From Candolleomyces eurysporus (lineage: Eukaryota > Basidiomycota > Agaricomycetes > Agaricales > Psathyrellaceae), in assembly GCA_027579435.1 (NCBI GenBank), contig JANBPK010001233.1, positions 1 to 53,988 on the forward strand: a stretch of 53,988 nt of DNA. Reading direction: 5' to 3'. Below are positions 24,480 through 34,137 of this stretch, piece by piece; position 1 is the stretch's first letter, and every line of letters begins with the position of its first letter. The notes beneath the pieces are model-generated. The model did no database searches. It was not told the DNA's origin and saw nothing but the letters and a program-made list of their open reading frames with translations. A program made the translations under genes and the position numbers.

Positions 24480-25420
24480 CGCTGTTTTCAAGTGACTGCT
24501 GACTCCACGAGGCTCGAATATTAGGTACCGACTCCCCACCCCGTCCTCAACCCCAGTGTATCTGACTCTATTGTCTGTTTTCTTTGACACTCCCTAGAAG
24601 TTCTGACTCGAAGGCCTCACCTTGGCTGCTGGTTGGCTCTGACTACAAACAGGAAACATAGCCCTGACCGCCCGTCAAGAAATTGCTACAAAAGATATTT
24701 TGGCAGCTACCGGGTCATGAAAGGATTGAAGCATGAAGCAATATGGATGAGAGAGACACTGCGCGAGGTTTTCAGAAAGTTTGGGCGTCGCAAATTTCCA
24801 GGCGAGGACTTCGAGGAGGGATGGAGTCAAGCCACATCAAGGACCTCCGGCCGGCGAATCCGACTCAAACCAAACCTCCGACCGCCCACTGCTTCTGACT
24901 GCGTTTTTGCCTTGCTGTTATTCGTCCAAGGTCTGAAATCTAAAATCGAATATTTGCAGACAATGACCAACTGCTCAAAGAATTTTCTGTGGACGACAGT
25001 TTTCACATCTGGCACTCAAGAGACAAATACTCGTCTTCCGCCAGCCTTTCCTCGGGGCTGGAGCGAGGCTGGTTCGAAGGCTGCCTGAGGTTCGAGGATT
25101 TCAAACCGAACCGCACCCTCTCCCCTCAGACCTCAGACAAATGGGCGAGTTACATTTCTCTTTGCCCCGTGGCCTACCTCCAGGCTTCAAGCAGTCGGAA
25201 TCGTGTACGCCACTGCCATCGTCCACTCCCCAGGCTCCGGTACAAAGGCTTTGCCTTGCAGCCCTCAATTCGAAATTAAATTATTGACTTCAAGGTTGTC
25301 CCAGCTGATTGGCGGTGCCCTATGCTCCTGGCCTCCAGTATCTCACATGAACCGGGAGCAGAAGTCCGCCGGATGAACATGTACAGTAACATATCAAGGT
25401 AACGTTAACCCCTGAGCCCT
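24480..25420 (+). pseudogene. Plus-strand coding-like remnant (copy 2)
   Basis: Sister of 13,020-13,930. Frames such as RVMKGLKHEAIWMRETLREVF (24,711-24,773) and FHIWHS followed by FEGCLRFEDFKPN (25,000-25,120) look protein-like but lie in different phases. Small indels relative to copy 1 break them. Recorded as a remnant of unknown origin. Confidence 0.28.
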
Positions 25421-25786
25421 CGGTTCTGCTTTCCGATGTGTTTACTGTATCGAAACTTAGGATCGGGGAGTATATGAACCAAAGAATATATTATCAAAAA
25501 CTGTCTTCCCAACTAGACGGCTCGAAACCATCCGTTATCGTAAGTGAAGGTCAAGTACTCACAATGACGTACTATCACTATGCGCACTGTTTGTTTTGCC
25601 TTCTACGCTCTCGGACTGCACCGAAAAAGAGACTGGTTCGAGTCTACTTCCCAACCGTGCCAACTGGTGAAGTTATAGGCAGGGAGACGCCCATGAAGGA
25701 ATAGCTTTGGTGTTTAGAGAACCCGGTCATTGCCCCAAAACAAATTGAAAACAGTAAGACATCGAACAAGTACTTTGTACAGACAA

Positions 25787-27783
25787 CTAGAGCGTGTAGT
25801 AGAATCCTGGTGTACCTTCAAGAGGCTCAGACAGCTTTCCTTCTCGCATCTGCTTATTCTTGCGGTAATGGCGGATAGTGAGTGCTGTAAGGAGGATGAA
25901 AAGGAGACCTTGAGAGGCAAGAGTGGCAGAGAGGCCAGGGATGTAGCGGGGATAGTCAACGGCACGGAAGCAAGTGGCCGCAAGGATACCGCCCAAGCCG
26001 CCCAGCGAAATAGTCAACGCAGTCTGGACCGATCTGGAGGGAGAATTATGAATGTCGAGGAGAGGGTGAGGAAAATCGGCTTTGACTTACCGCTTGCTGT
26101 GGGAGACGACATTATTGGCGGAGTACGCGAAAGCGGTTGAGACAGTGCCAGAGTTACCAGAGTTGATCAGGAAGCAAGCTTTCAACAGAAGATGAATAAG
26201 CTTAAATGTATGAAAGTAAGGGTCAACAGTAACCCACCGAAGTATCTGACGTTGTTGTTAGGATGCCATGCAACGAGAGCACATCCCAGCAAGCAGACCA
26301 AGCTGCAGACGAGAATGAAGCTGGATCGGTGCCTGTACTTGTCAGAGTAATATGCCACCAGCATTGTCACAGGAATTGCAGGGCCATAGAGGGGAGCGGT
26401 CTATGTTGAAGGTTATCATTAATTACGTTAATTGCTTTCCTAGATTCACAACACTTACCCGAAGAAGCGCGTCCCGAGGGCTATAACCCATGCCAGTCAA
26501 AATAATCGGCACGAAGTAGCTCTGAACGTCTAGTGGCGAATAGAACGTGAGTTTCGGGACAGAACATTGCTAGCAGGCAAACATACAGGCAGGCATCGCA
26601 GTGCACATGAACATCAGGCCGTAAGCCCAGAGGGTCCAGTCGCAAAGGTGAGTCAAAATCTTCTTGTAAGTGATTTCATCGGGGAGTGCGTCACCGCGAT
26701 CTTCGTTAACGCGACGAATAACAAGTTCAGTTTGCTCCTTGGTGAGAAAGTTGTTTTCCTCAGGGAACGCTGGAATGAAAAGGAAGCAGATAACAGCTAA
26801 GAACAAGGTAATAGCACCCTCGACGATCTGGAAAACTGGTTTTAGCATGTTTACGCGCCTACACCCGAATTAAGGCTTACGAAAATCCATCTCCATCCGG
26901 CGAGGCCCCGTTTGCCGTTAAGGAGGGTGAGGCCATACGCCAAGAGTGGGCTCAAACCGCTTGCGGTAACGGTGATCAGGCAGAACACTGCCAACCTATC
27001 CACAGGTTAGATCTTTGTTTGTCGGCACACACGGGCAAAGCTAAAATACCTCTTTTGAACCTCATGGCGCTTATACCAGGAAGCAATGATCCATAGAAGC
27101 GCTGGGAAGAATGGGGCCTATGGTATAAGACAATCGTCAGCGAAAACTTTACGATGTATAAGCGCTGGGACTTGCCTCGAAAACTCCCAGCCACATACGG
27201 GTGATGAGGACGTCAACCCAGTCTTTGGAAAAGCCCATGCCAAGTTGAATGGAGCCAAATGCGGCCACGAGAAACGTGAGCCAGTTCCGCACACCCACAC
27301 GTCGGAGGACGAAGTTGCCAGGCAATTGGCTATAGATGCAAAGTCAGCACATTTGTTGTTGCAAGAATGCTGGCACGATTAGACGCACAAGATGATATAG
27401 GGAACGAAGAAGAGGCAGGTTACCAAGCTGTATCGAGACCCAACTGTCAATTGCTACAGAATGTCAGCAACTGGACCCACAAAACAGGCACAGTAGACGC
27501 CCACCAAGTCTTTGCCCATACCGGCAGCATATGCAGCGCCTAAGTTGATTCGGTCAATAAAGGCGAAGGAGTTCACCAAAGCTAGGATTGGCAGGATTCG
27601 GACGTCGATCCATAGCCTATGGAGGAGGAAGGTCAGTACGAACTTGAGCGTGTTGTCGAAGATTTTTTCATACATGGTACGTCGCTCAAAGGCAGGGTCC
27701 ACCTCCTTGGTGGCTCCTTCAACCTTGCCGATTGAGGCGGTCGATGGGGTCTGCTCCTTCTCCTTCAAATCCGTGGACGACAT
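25787..27783 (-). CDS. Transporter C: sister of transporter A, Dal5/Tna1-like symporter family
   Basis: Eleven exons on the minus strand: 27674-27783, 27505-27616, 27389-27453, 27176-27329, 27050-27117, 26881-26995, 26587-26827, 26459-26529, 26238-26400, 26091-26178, 25787-26033; 477 residues. Each exon has the same length as its partner in A, and no exon shows a frame-breaking indel although the surrounding duplicated DNA has many. That contrast argues that both A and C have been kept under selection as proteins. Differences include RTAPLY for RSAPPY, YYSDKY for YLSDKY, and ACFLINSG for GCFLINSG. Intron 4 (27,118-27,175) begins with GC, not GT (GCAAGT); in A the same donor is GTAAGT. Substrate unknown; same family considerations as A. 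Confidence 0.88.
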
Positions 27784-27842
27784 TGCTGGGGTGGGGGAGG
27801 TGAGGTGATTGAGCACAAGAAGCACAGAAATGATTTACGTGG

Positions 27843-27850
27843 TTTATATT
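27843..27850 (-). promoter_or_regulatory. TATA-like box of transporter C
   Basis: The minus strand reads AATATAAACC about 60 bases before the ATG, as in transporter A. In C the inverted-repeat element begins only about 30 bases further upstream. Confidence 0.45.
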
Positions 27851-27882
27851 GGAACCCCCCGAAAGCAGTATCTGTCTTCGCC

Positions 27883-28002
27883 GGTGCCTGGGCTCCGAAG
27901 GAATAGGGTGTAATGGACCTGAATGGGATCCTGCAAATCCTACATGTAAGGAGTTCGGAGCCTCAGCTTCTCCACATGGCAGTTTGTCCAATGCCCAGGC
28001 AC
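27883..28002. repeat. Short inverted-repeat element, second occurrence (in the promoter of transporter C)
   Basis: Arms GGTGCCTGGGC (27,883-27,893) and GCCCAGGCAC (27,993-28,002) are exact complements over ten bases and enclose about 100 bases. It lies 100-220 bases upstream of the start codon of transporter C. Confidence 0.65.
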
Positions 28003-28145
28003 GACACCGCCGAGTTGACCTATATGTGTGATGTTGTGGGTGCGCCTTCCAAGAAAGAACAATTGAGGCGGGCAATTCGGAGTCCTTAGCCTTCCCACAA
28101 CGCGTCAAGTGATCGCTCGTCTCTGGAACAGTGTCAATCTCCACT

Positions 28146-28273
28146 GGTGCCTGGGCATTGAAAGAATAGGGTGCACCATACTAATGGGCCTGAATGGGAT
28201 CCTGCAAGCTTGAAATGCAGGGAGTTCGGAACCTCAGCTTCTCCACATGGCAGTTTGTCCAATGCCAAGGCAT
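28146..28273. repeat. Short inverted-repeat element, third occurrence
   Basis: Left arm GGTGCCTGGGCATTG (28,146-28,160), right arm CAATGCCAAGGCAT (28,260-28,273). With the second occurrence it forms a tandem pair about 260 bases apart, while copy 1 has a single element. This one aligns best with the copy-1 element by its flanks (AGAATAGGGTGCACCA). Confidence 0.6.
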
Positions 28274-28544
28274 GGCACCGCCGAGCTAACCTATATGTGT
28301 GGTGTAGTATGTGGGCGTTCCAGTTGAGGCGGGCAATTCGGAGTCCTTAGTCCTCTGACAATGCGTCAAGTGATCGCTCGTCGACTCTGGAACGGCAAAT
28401 AAGTATGTAAACCGCGGGGATCCAAAGTCTAACTATTCAAAAGAAGGAAAGCGGTGCACCTTGTCGATAACTATTTATACTGAAGGGACTCTGCGACAAC
28501 TGAATCTCATAGCGCGCTCCATGCGTGCGCAGAAGGCCGGACTC

Positions 28545-28615
28545 GTACCGTCCGTTGCGGATCCTCTTGACACTTGCCACAGGTTTGTAGGGTTAAGGTT
28601 GGTGTCCGGCAAACG
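28545..28615. other. Deletion joint where transporter B is missing
   Basis: Left of about 28,565 the sequence matches copy 1 up to about 17,560, just past the stop codon of B (17,622 on the minus strand). Right of it the match resumes at about 19,862, just before the B start codon. The coding region is therefore removed cleanly while the promoter region remains. The bases at the joint (GACACTTGCCACAGG) show no obvious repeat or inserted element. Confidence 0.75.
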
Positions 28616-29147
28616 AGGGCGTCGAAAGGATAGATTTTATCGCCAAAGACGCGTTCTTTGATAGCTGCCTCAGTTCATGGCCTATCCTGTCTTGAGTAAG
28701 GTTCCTTCCAGTGATTAATCTTGATGGTTGCCCTGGTCGAAGATGCTATCATACAAAGCAGAGGTCGCAAGACAGCCTCACCGCTCAGGAAGAATATGAA
28801 GCGCACCAGGTTCGAGAACAGAGCTCCATGAGCAGTAACGTAGCGAGTTCCTTTGCATCGTTGTTATGATCTCCGTTTACGAGACGGCGATCCAAATACG
28901 AAGGTCTCGAGCACCAAAGTCACTTTGTGCATAAAAGCGGGAAAGGTTGCTTCCAAAGCAGCCACAGTGCACATGGTGAAGGTACATCACCCCAATAGAA
29001 GGAAACGGTACTACCGTTGAGGATGACTGGAACTGTATTGAGAATTCAATTCAGCACCTGGAAGTGACGGGAAGTGACGGCACCGACAGTTCAAAGCCAA
29101 GCAGCGGCAGCAATGCCTGCCCGAGTCGTATTCGCTGTCACTGTCGT

Positions 29148-29410
29148 CGCAGCTGATCTTTCCGCTTTTCGAGTTTTTCAAGATGAAAAGGCATGACGCA
29201 GTCGCGTCGNAAAAAAGCTCCGAGGTGAATAAGTAATTGTATTCATTGATACTAGTCACCGGTGTGTATCCGTGGAGAACGAGGGAATCGCGAAAAGCAG
29301 CGGTGACCCCGTCAGGGCCACCAGTGAGCAGGAGAGGAGGACATTGCGGACTCGCGTCATGAATGATGCGCAATGCGGTTCGACCTGCCCTAAATACTAA
29401 CCCGTGAATA
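29148..29410 (-). pseudogene. Possible 3' exon or gene fragment next to the duplication edge
   Basis: With the single N at 29,211 dropped, a minus-strand frame reads DASPQCPPLLLTGGPDGVTAAF, continues through NEYNYLFTSELF and ends in a charged helix-like tail (LEKLEKRKDQLRRQ) before a stop at about 29,148. A possible splice acceptor (TATTTAG) lies at about 29,396. No start codon or upstream exons were identified and no family is recognised. It may be the truncated end of a gene broken by the duplication. Confidence 0.3.
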
Positions 29411-29419
29411 GGGGCTTTC

Positions 29420-29850
29420 TGATCCTCCCGGTGGGTCTACATAGACCAACCGGACAAACCAGCAGTCACTAGTCATTGGTAGGTAAGAACAAAATGAAAT
29501 TTCCAATGACATCCTGGTGGGGGAAATACGACTCCACGAATCACCGTACATACAAAAAAGAAAGTAAATGATACAATCGCCGATACATGCAGACCAGACA
29601 CAGGGAGAGCGGCCGTCCTTCGCGATGGGGGCTGGGAATAATACACTGGTTTTAGGTTCAGATAAACGCACTTGTCTTAGGTTTGATTAATGGCAGGGCC
29701 AAAGAGTTCCTCCTTTGCCAACCCGGGTTCGCCGGAACTTCGCAAGTCATGGGGTGGATAAGTATTGAAAGGTATCTGTCCCCTATAGGATTGTTTAGCC
29801 GATTCCTAGGTCATGTTGTGGGCTGTCTATGCTAGATGNAAAAAAACGTG
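29420..29850. other. Spacer between the duplication and the NMNAT gene
   Basis: No gene seen. It contains the 3' flank of the adenylyltransferase gene and one poly-A tract with an N at 29,839. Confidence 0.4.
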
Positions 29851-31041
29851 CTAACAGCCGCTGGGCGTTGCTTGTGGTTGGGAAGATTGCGATGGAGGTT
29901 CCTTCTTGGCAGGCTCTTTACCCTTGTCCGTAGCCGAGTTCGAAGCCGTCTCATCGAGGTAGAGACCGTTTTGCTCGATATAATCGACTACCGTGTTGGG
30001 TAACAGGTAGCGGACGGAAAGTCCTCTGCGGAGGAAGAGTCGAACCTGGGAAAAGATAAGCGCGAAGTTGGAATAGTAGAGTGACGCCACACTAACCTTT
30101 GTGCTCGAAACATCGTTCTGGATGAGTTGATTGATCAAGTAGATGTTGTGCCGCCACTTGGCAAGATTATCCGTTGCCTGGTCCATCCCGGAACCTGCCC
30201 GTTCGATAATGAAGACTCCATATCTCCCCAGGATATGATCCAACTGTTAACCAGAATGCTTAGTGCCTAAAACCGAGGTGATGATGCGGAGGAAGCCTTA
30301 CATCAGAGTAGCTCCATACACCCGGCTCGCTCATCGTGCTGATGAGATCCGACCCAGCGAGAAGCATGACATGAACAGAGCGATGCTCGCCCTCTTCTGT
30401 TTGGACGCCTCCTAGCACTGTGTTGACTTCATAGTCAAAGTGGTCAAGCACGATGGCAGTCCGTTGGTAGGATTGAAAGGCTTCCCATGGGTCAACCATG
30501 AGCCAATTGCCAGAATCCTCAGCTGCAAGATTGCACATATTCACACTACACAACTCATATTGTCAGCAAACGACTTCTCCAAAAATGGTACAGTAAGAAT
30601 CAGAAGCAAAGAGTAAGCACGCCATCCGGCACGGAATTCGTTCTGCCGAATGAGGAAGAACGACGATAGAACGATACCAAATCAACGAACGAATAGGTTG
30701 CGGCAAGTAGACGAAAGAATGAAACAATGGCAGTCGCGCAGTGCGAGGAAACTGACTCACCGATGACGAGAGTTTAAGAGGCCTGGCTTCTTGTACATAT
30801 CACTGACAGGACTGAGATAGGCTCCAACGATCTCAAAGTCCGTGTTGTGCCGAATATAGTCCTTAGCCATCTCGAACATGCGCAAATGCAGATAGGTGAC
30901 TGGGCTGAAGGAGCCACAAGCGACGAGGACGACGGGCGTCTTCGCAGAGTCCTTCATGACTCGTTGGAGACGGTGGTGAGGGAAGGAGTAGTTTGGAGGG
31001 TTTGTGAAGCCCTCTGTGACGTATCCTGAGGAGGAGGCCAT
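29851..31041 (-). CDS. nma1: Nicotinamide/nicotinate mononucleotide adenylyltransferase (NAD biosynthesis)
   Basis: Four exons on the minus strand: 30761-31041, 30302-30545, 30097-30243, 29851-30045; 288 residues. It joins NMN or NaMN to AMP from ATP, giving NAD or deamido-NAD, the step shared by the salvage and de novo routes. Marks: GSFSPVTYLHLRMFEMA at residues 43-59, with the (H/T)xxH-type ATP site; SPVSDMYKKPGL; SWLMVDPWE-like NWLMVDPWE; LLAGSDLI; LDHILGRYGVFIIER; and the nucleotidyltransferase ISSTK-like VSSTKVRLFLRRG followed by VRYLLPN. The tail after residue 265 is Lys/Pro/Ser-rich and not conserved. Intron 3 (51 bases) is a multiple of three with no stop, so retention would add 17 residues inside the SSTK motif. 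It is head-to-head with the DNA polymerase gene. Confidence 0.95.
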
Positions 31042-31632
31042 TGTCTACGGATGACAGGCAGGGAAGGAAGGGAAGGAGGATGGATAAAGGCAATATCAGA
31101 GTTGCTGTTACAAAATACCCTCGGAGCAGGTCACACTCTGCTGGGTTTCCGAATTCTCACGCTTATTCTTGCCTCATCATAGCCACCACGATTAAATAGT
31201 GCTCTAGTCTCGAGCGCTCGTGTCCATGCCATCCATCAGACAGAATATCTCACACTTACGAACCGATTTATACGGCATTCTAACGGCATGAGCCAGATCT
31301 GAAGGAAATTGGCGCATAGGGAGAGAGGGTGTCCTCCTCATCCCCTCAAATTTCACTGGACACCTTAACCGCGAACTGCTGCGGTCGGCGGTCGCCACCG
31401 CCACCGAGTATACACCGATGACCAATTGGCGCAGAGAACCAGAGTTGGTCATGACAATCGATTGTCACCCTGGTCTGGAGCCGCCTCATTTAGATAAGAT
31501 GATGATAAGCGGGTCCCGGCTCCAATACCTAACAAGGGCAAGCAATTCAGCAGCATCGACGTCAATGGATTCAAGTTTGGTATTGACAGGCAGGTTGGAA
31601 ACATATACAGATGTAGCTCAAATTCCACCGTC
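31042..31632. promoter_or_regulatory. Divergent promoter region of the NMNAT and family X polymerase genes
   Basis: 590 bases separate two start codons on opposite strands. A GC-rich patch with repeated CGGTCG/CCACCG steps lies at about 31,375-31,405. No ORF with family features was seen, and no specific factor site is claimed. Confidence 0.5.
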
Positions 31633-33991
31633 ATGGCCCCGAAAAGACGTCCAGCGGACAACGTCTCTTTATACACCTCTTCCGAGTCTGACCTTGAAGG
31701 TAGCAGCCCAAGGCGTTCCAAGAAGAGACGGCGAAGAAGTCGGGCTGGAGCTGGGGCAGCAGCCGACTCCAGTTCAGAGGACGAGGCCAGACCCTTGAGA
31801 GTCTATATTGTTCAAGCCAAACTGACACCAGATGCTATCAACGAACTGTACCAACTTGTGGAAGACTTCGCCTCAAGTCATCCAGAAACTGAGGCCATGG
31901 AAATGGAGCTCTGCTCCGACGCCAAGAAGGCAGACATTGTCGTCACTGCTGTTCATATGAAGCCTAGGTTAGAGCGTCACATCGATTGGAGCATTGCGGT
32001 GAGACTCAGCTTGGTCTTTTCGTCATCCTCTACCTAATACACCAGTGGATAGCGGCAAAAGGCTATTGTGACCCCAGATTGGCTTCGAGAATCCGTGAAA
32101 GCAGGACATCCTCTTCCTTGCGGAGACTACGCTGCACTGCCTGAACTGGAGGAAGAGACAGTTCAGCATTGCCCAGACCCTGAGCACTCTCCGAGTCCGA
32201 AACCCGCGTCTTCTCAAAGGAGTCGAGGCACTCCTCTGATAGCTGTAAGGCCAACTGACCCTACGGTCTTTCAAAACTGGCGTGCAAAATATGCATGCCA
32301 AAGAGCCTCCCCACTGGTCTGTCCGAATGAAGGCCTTGCCAGGGAGCTTAGCATTCTCCGCCGAGACAGGGAAATGGAAGGTCTTGAAAGAAACGCCCTC
32401 GCGTATGAAAGAGCCATTGGTGTAAGCTCATCCTTCTCGTCCGTGCTTCATGCCAAACTAAACTCATTTCTTCTTGCGTTTCAGATAATCAAATGTAGGA
32501 CCCTTTCTTGCTGTTGCTACATCGCTTTTCTTGAAGCCGTTTCACTTGCAGCATATCCAAATGTCATCACTAAAGAGACGTTCGAAGCTGACGTCTCCAA
32601 ACTTCCTGGAATGGGTGGCAAGATCGCTTTCAAAGTAAGTTACCTCCCTTCTTCCTGCCTCCATTATGAACATTCTTTGTCCCAGGTGGAGGAGTACCTA
32701 CAAACAGGCTCCATCCCCGAAGCACAGACAACCCTAGCTTCCGAGCGCTACCAAGCTCTTTCTACCTTCGTCTCGATCTACGGCATTGGCCCAGCCAAAG
32801 CTCGTCAATTCTACGATATGGGTATGCGCAATATATCCGATCTCCAGCGGTACCACGACATCACACCGGATTCACAGCCCAAAACCCCAGCAGAAGTCGA
32901 TGCGTTGCTCACCCAGCTAGACGACGATCCAGACAATTTCACCCCTAACGGAAAGCCAATTCCAAGGATTCGGGATAAACCGCCTGATATCACAGTACCG
33001 GTTGCTTTGGCGCTGAGAGGGGAGTTNCGATATACCCATACCGAGAGATGAGGTTGAGGAGATTAGGGATGTCGTGATGAGAGAGTTGGAGGATCTCCAG
33101 CCTGATTGCGTGAGTACGATTGTTGGCGGGTGAGTTTTTCTCTTCATTCTCCTCGACTAAATTGGATACCGAGGATTGACCCAACTACTAATAGGTACAG
33201 GCGCGGAAAGCCTCAGAGCAACGATGTGGATATCGTGATCAGTCACTCTGACCCCATCCGCGGAAAGGATATCATACCAGGACTATGCAAGCGCTTAACA
33301 GCCCGACTCTATAAGAAAGGTATTAGTTGCGGTTGCACCCTTACAATGGGTCGAGGTCCCCGTTGCTGAAATAACCTTCGATGTGCAGGCCTTGTAACTC
33401 ATGTAATGCGTGAGTATAGATTTCGAGTCTCTAGGCTTGTCGCATAAACTCACTAGTCTACAGACCTCTCAGGATTCCATTCTTTGAATGCTCTCCGTAC
33501 AGAGCACTGGGACACTCTCGAGAAAGCACTGACTGTGTTCAAGCTCCCACCAAAACCCGGGATCGAGCGTTTGCATCGGCGCCTCGACCTGATTTTCGCC
33601 CTTCCCGATACGTACTGGACCGCCGTTATTGGATGGTGAGTAATGCGAGAGGGAAGAACGAGGGTTCGATCCTAAGCATGCATGTACAGGACGGGATCAA
33701 AGATGTTTCAACGAGACCTACGCCTCTGGGCGAAGAAAGAAAAGTACGTGGTCATTGTTCCGCTGTGGCTGGAATTCAAAATCGATATCTGTATGCAGGG
33801 GCATGAAGTTTGACAGTGTTGGACTGTAAGTTGTGGAGCAGCTAGCGTCGTTGCAGCTCAACTAGCTGACTTTCCTGTGCAGAACACGAAGGCATGATAC
33901 GAGGCGATACCTTCCGAAGAGCGAGAAAGAGGTGTTTGATATCCTCGGTCTACCTTGGATCGATCCGACAATGAGGAATGCCGATGCTTAA
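31633..33991 (+). CDS. Family X DNA polymerase with BRCT domain (Pol lambda/mu/Pol4-like)
   Basis: Eleven exons: 31633-31998, 32053-32421, 32485-32494, 32552-32634, 32686-33129, 33195-33319, 33389-33409, 33464-33635, 33690-33743, 33799-33825, 33883-33991; 592 residues once the N at 33,027 is dropped. The N-terminus has a basic stretch (KKRRRRSR, nuclear signal), then a BRCT domain at about 50-160 (VYIVQAKL; IVTPDWLRESV). Residues about 235 onwards are the polymerase core: helix-hairpin-helix blocks (LPGMGGKIA; IYGIGPAKARQF), then GGYRRGKPQSNDVDIVI with metal ligands D434 and D436 and third ligand D514 in RRLDLIF. The C-terminus is the thumb (GLPWIDP). Such enzymes fill gaps in base-excision repair and end joining. 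Exon 3 is a 10-base micro-exon (encoding IIK plus one base), needed to keep phase. Confidence 0.92.
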
Positions 33992-34137
33992 TGGCCGAAA
34001 TGGGAACTCGGATTGAGTGTAATGTGGATTGGTTACTCTTCGTTCCTTTATTATGTATTCTAAAAATGAACTTGTATGTTTCATGTATCAACCCCGATAT
34101 CCAATGTGGGTCATAGTGTATGTGTTTCGAGGATAAT

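Larger units (their letters stand above)
20535..29143. repeat. Segmental duplication, copy 2 (lacks transporter B)
   Basis: Direct repeat of 9,050-20,440. It starts with the Mpe1-promoter-like sequence (conserved CTATAAAGGACACATG region at about 20,645), continues with the same degraded block, then transporter C. It is about 2.8 kb shorter than copy 1, chiefly because about 2.3 kb with transporter B is missing at about 28,565. A second net loss of some hundreds of bases lies upstream of the transporter. The right end is at about 29,143, after which the sequence no longer matches copy 1. Confidence 0.92.

Noticed and set aside
29690..29760. tRNA-like T-arm string GGGTTCGCCGGAAC
   Set aside because: No matching acceptor, D or anticodon arms could be folded around it.
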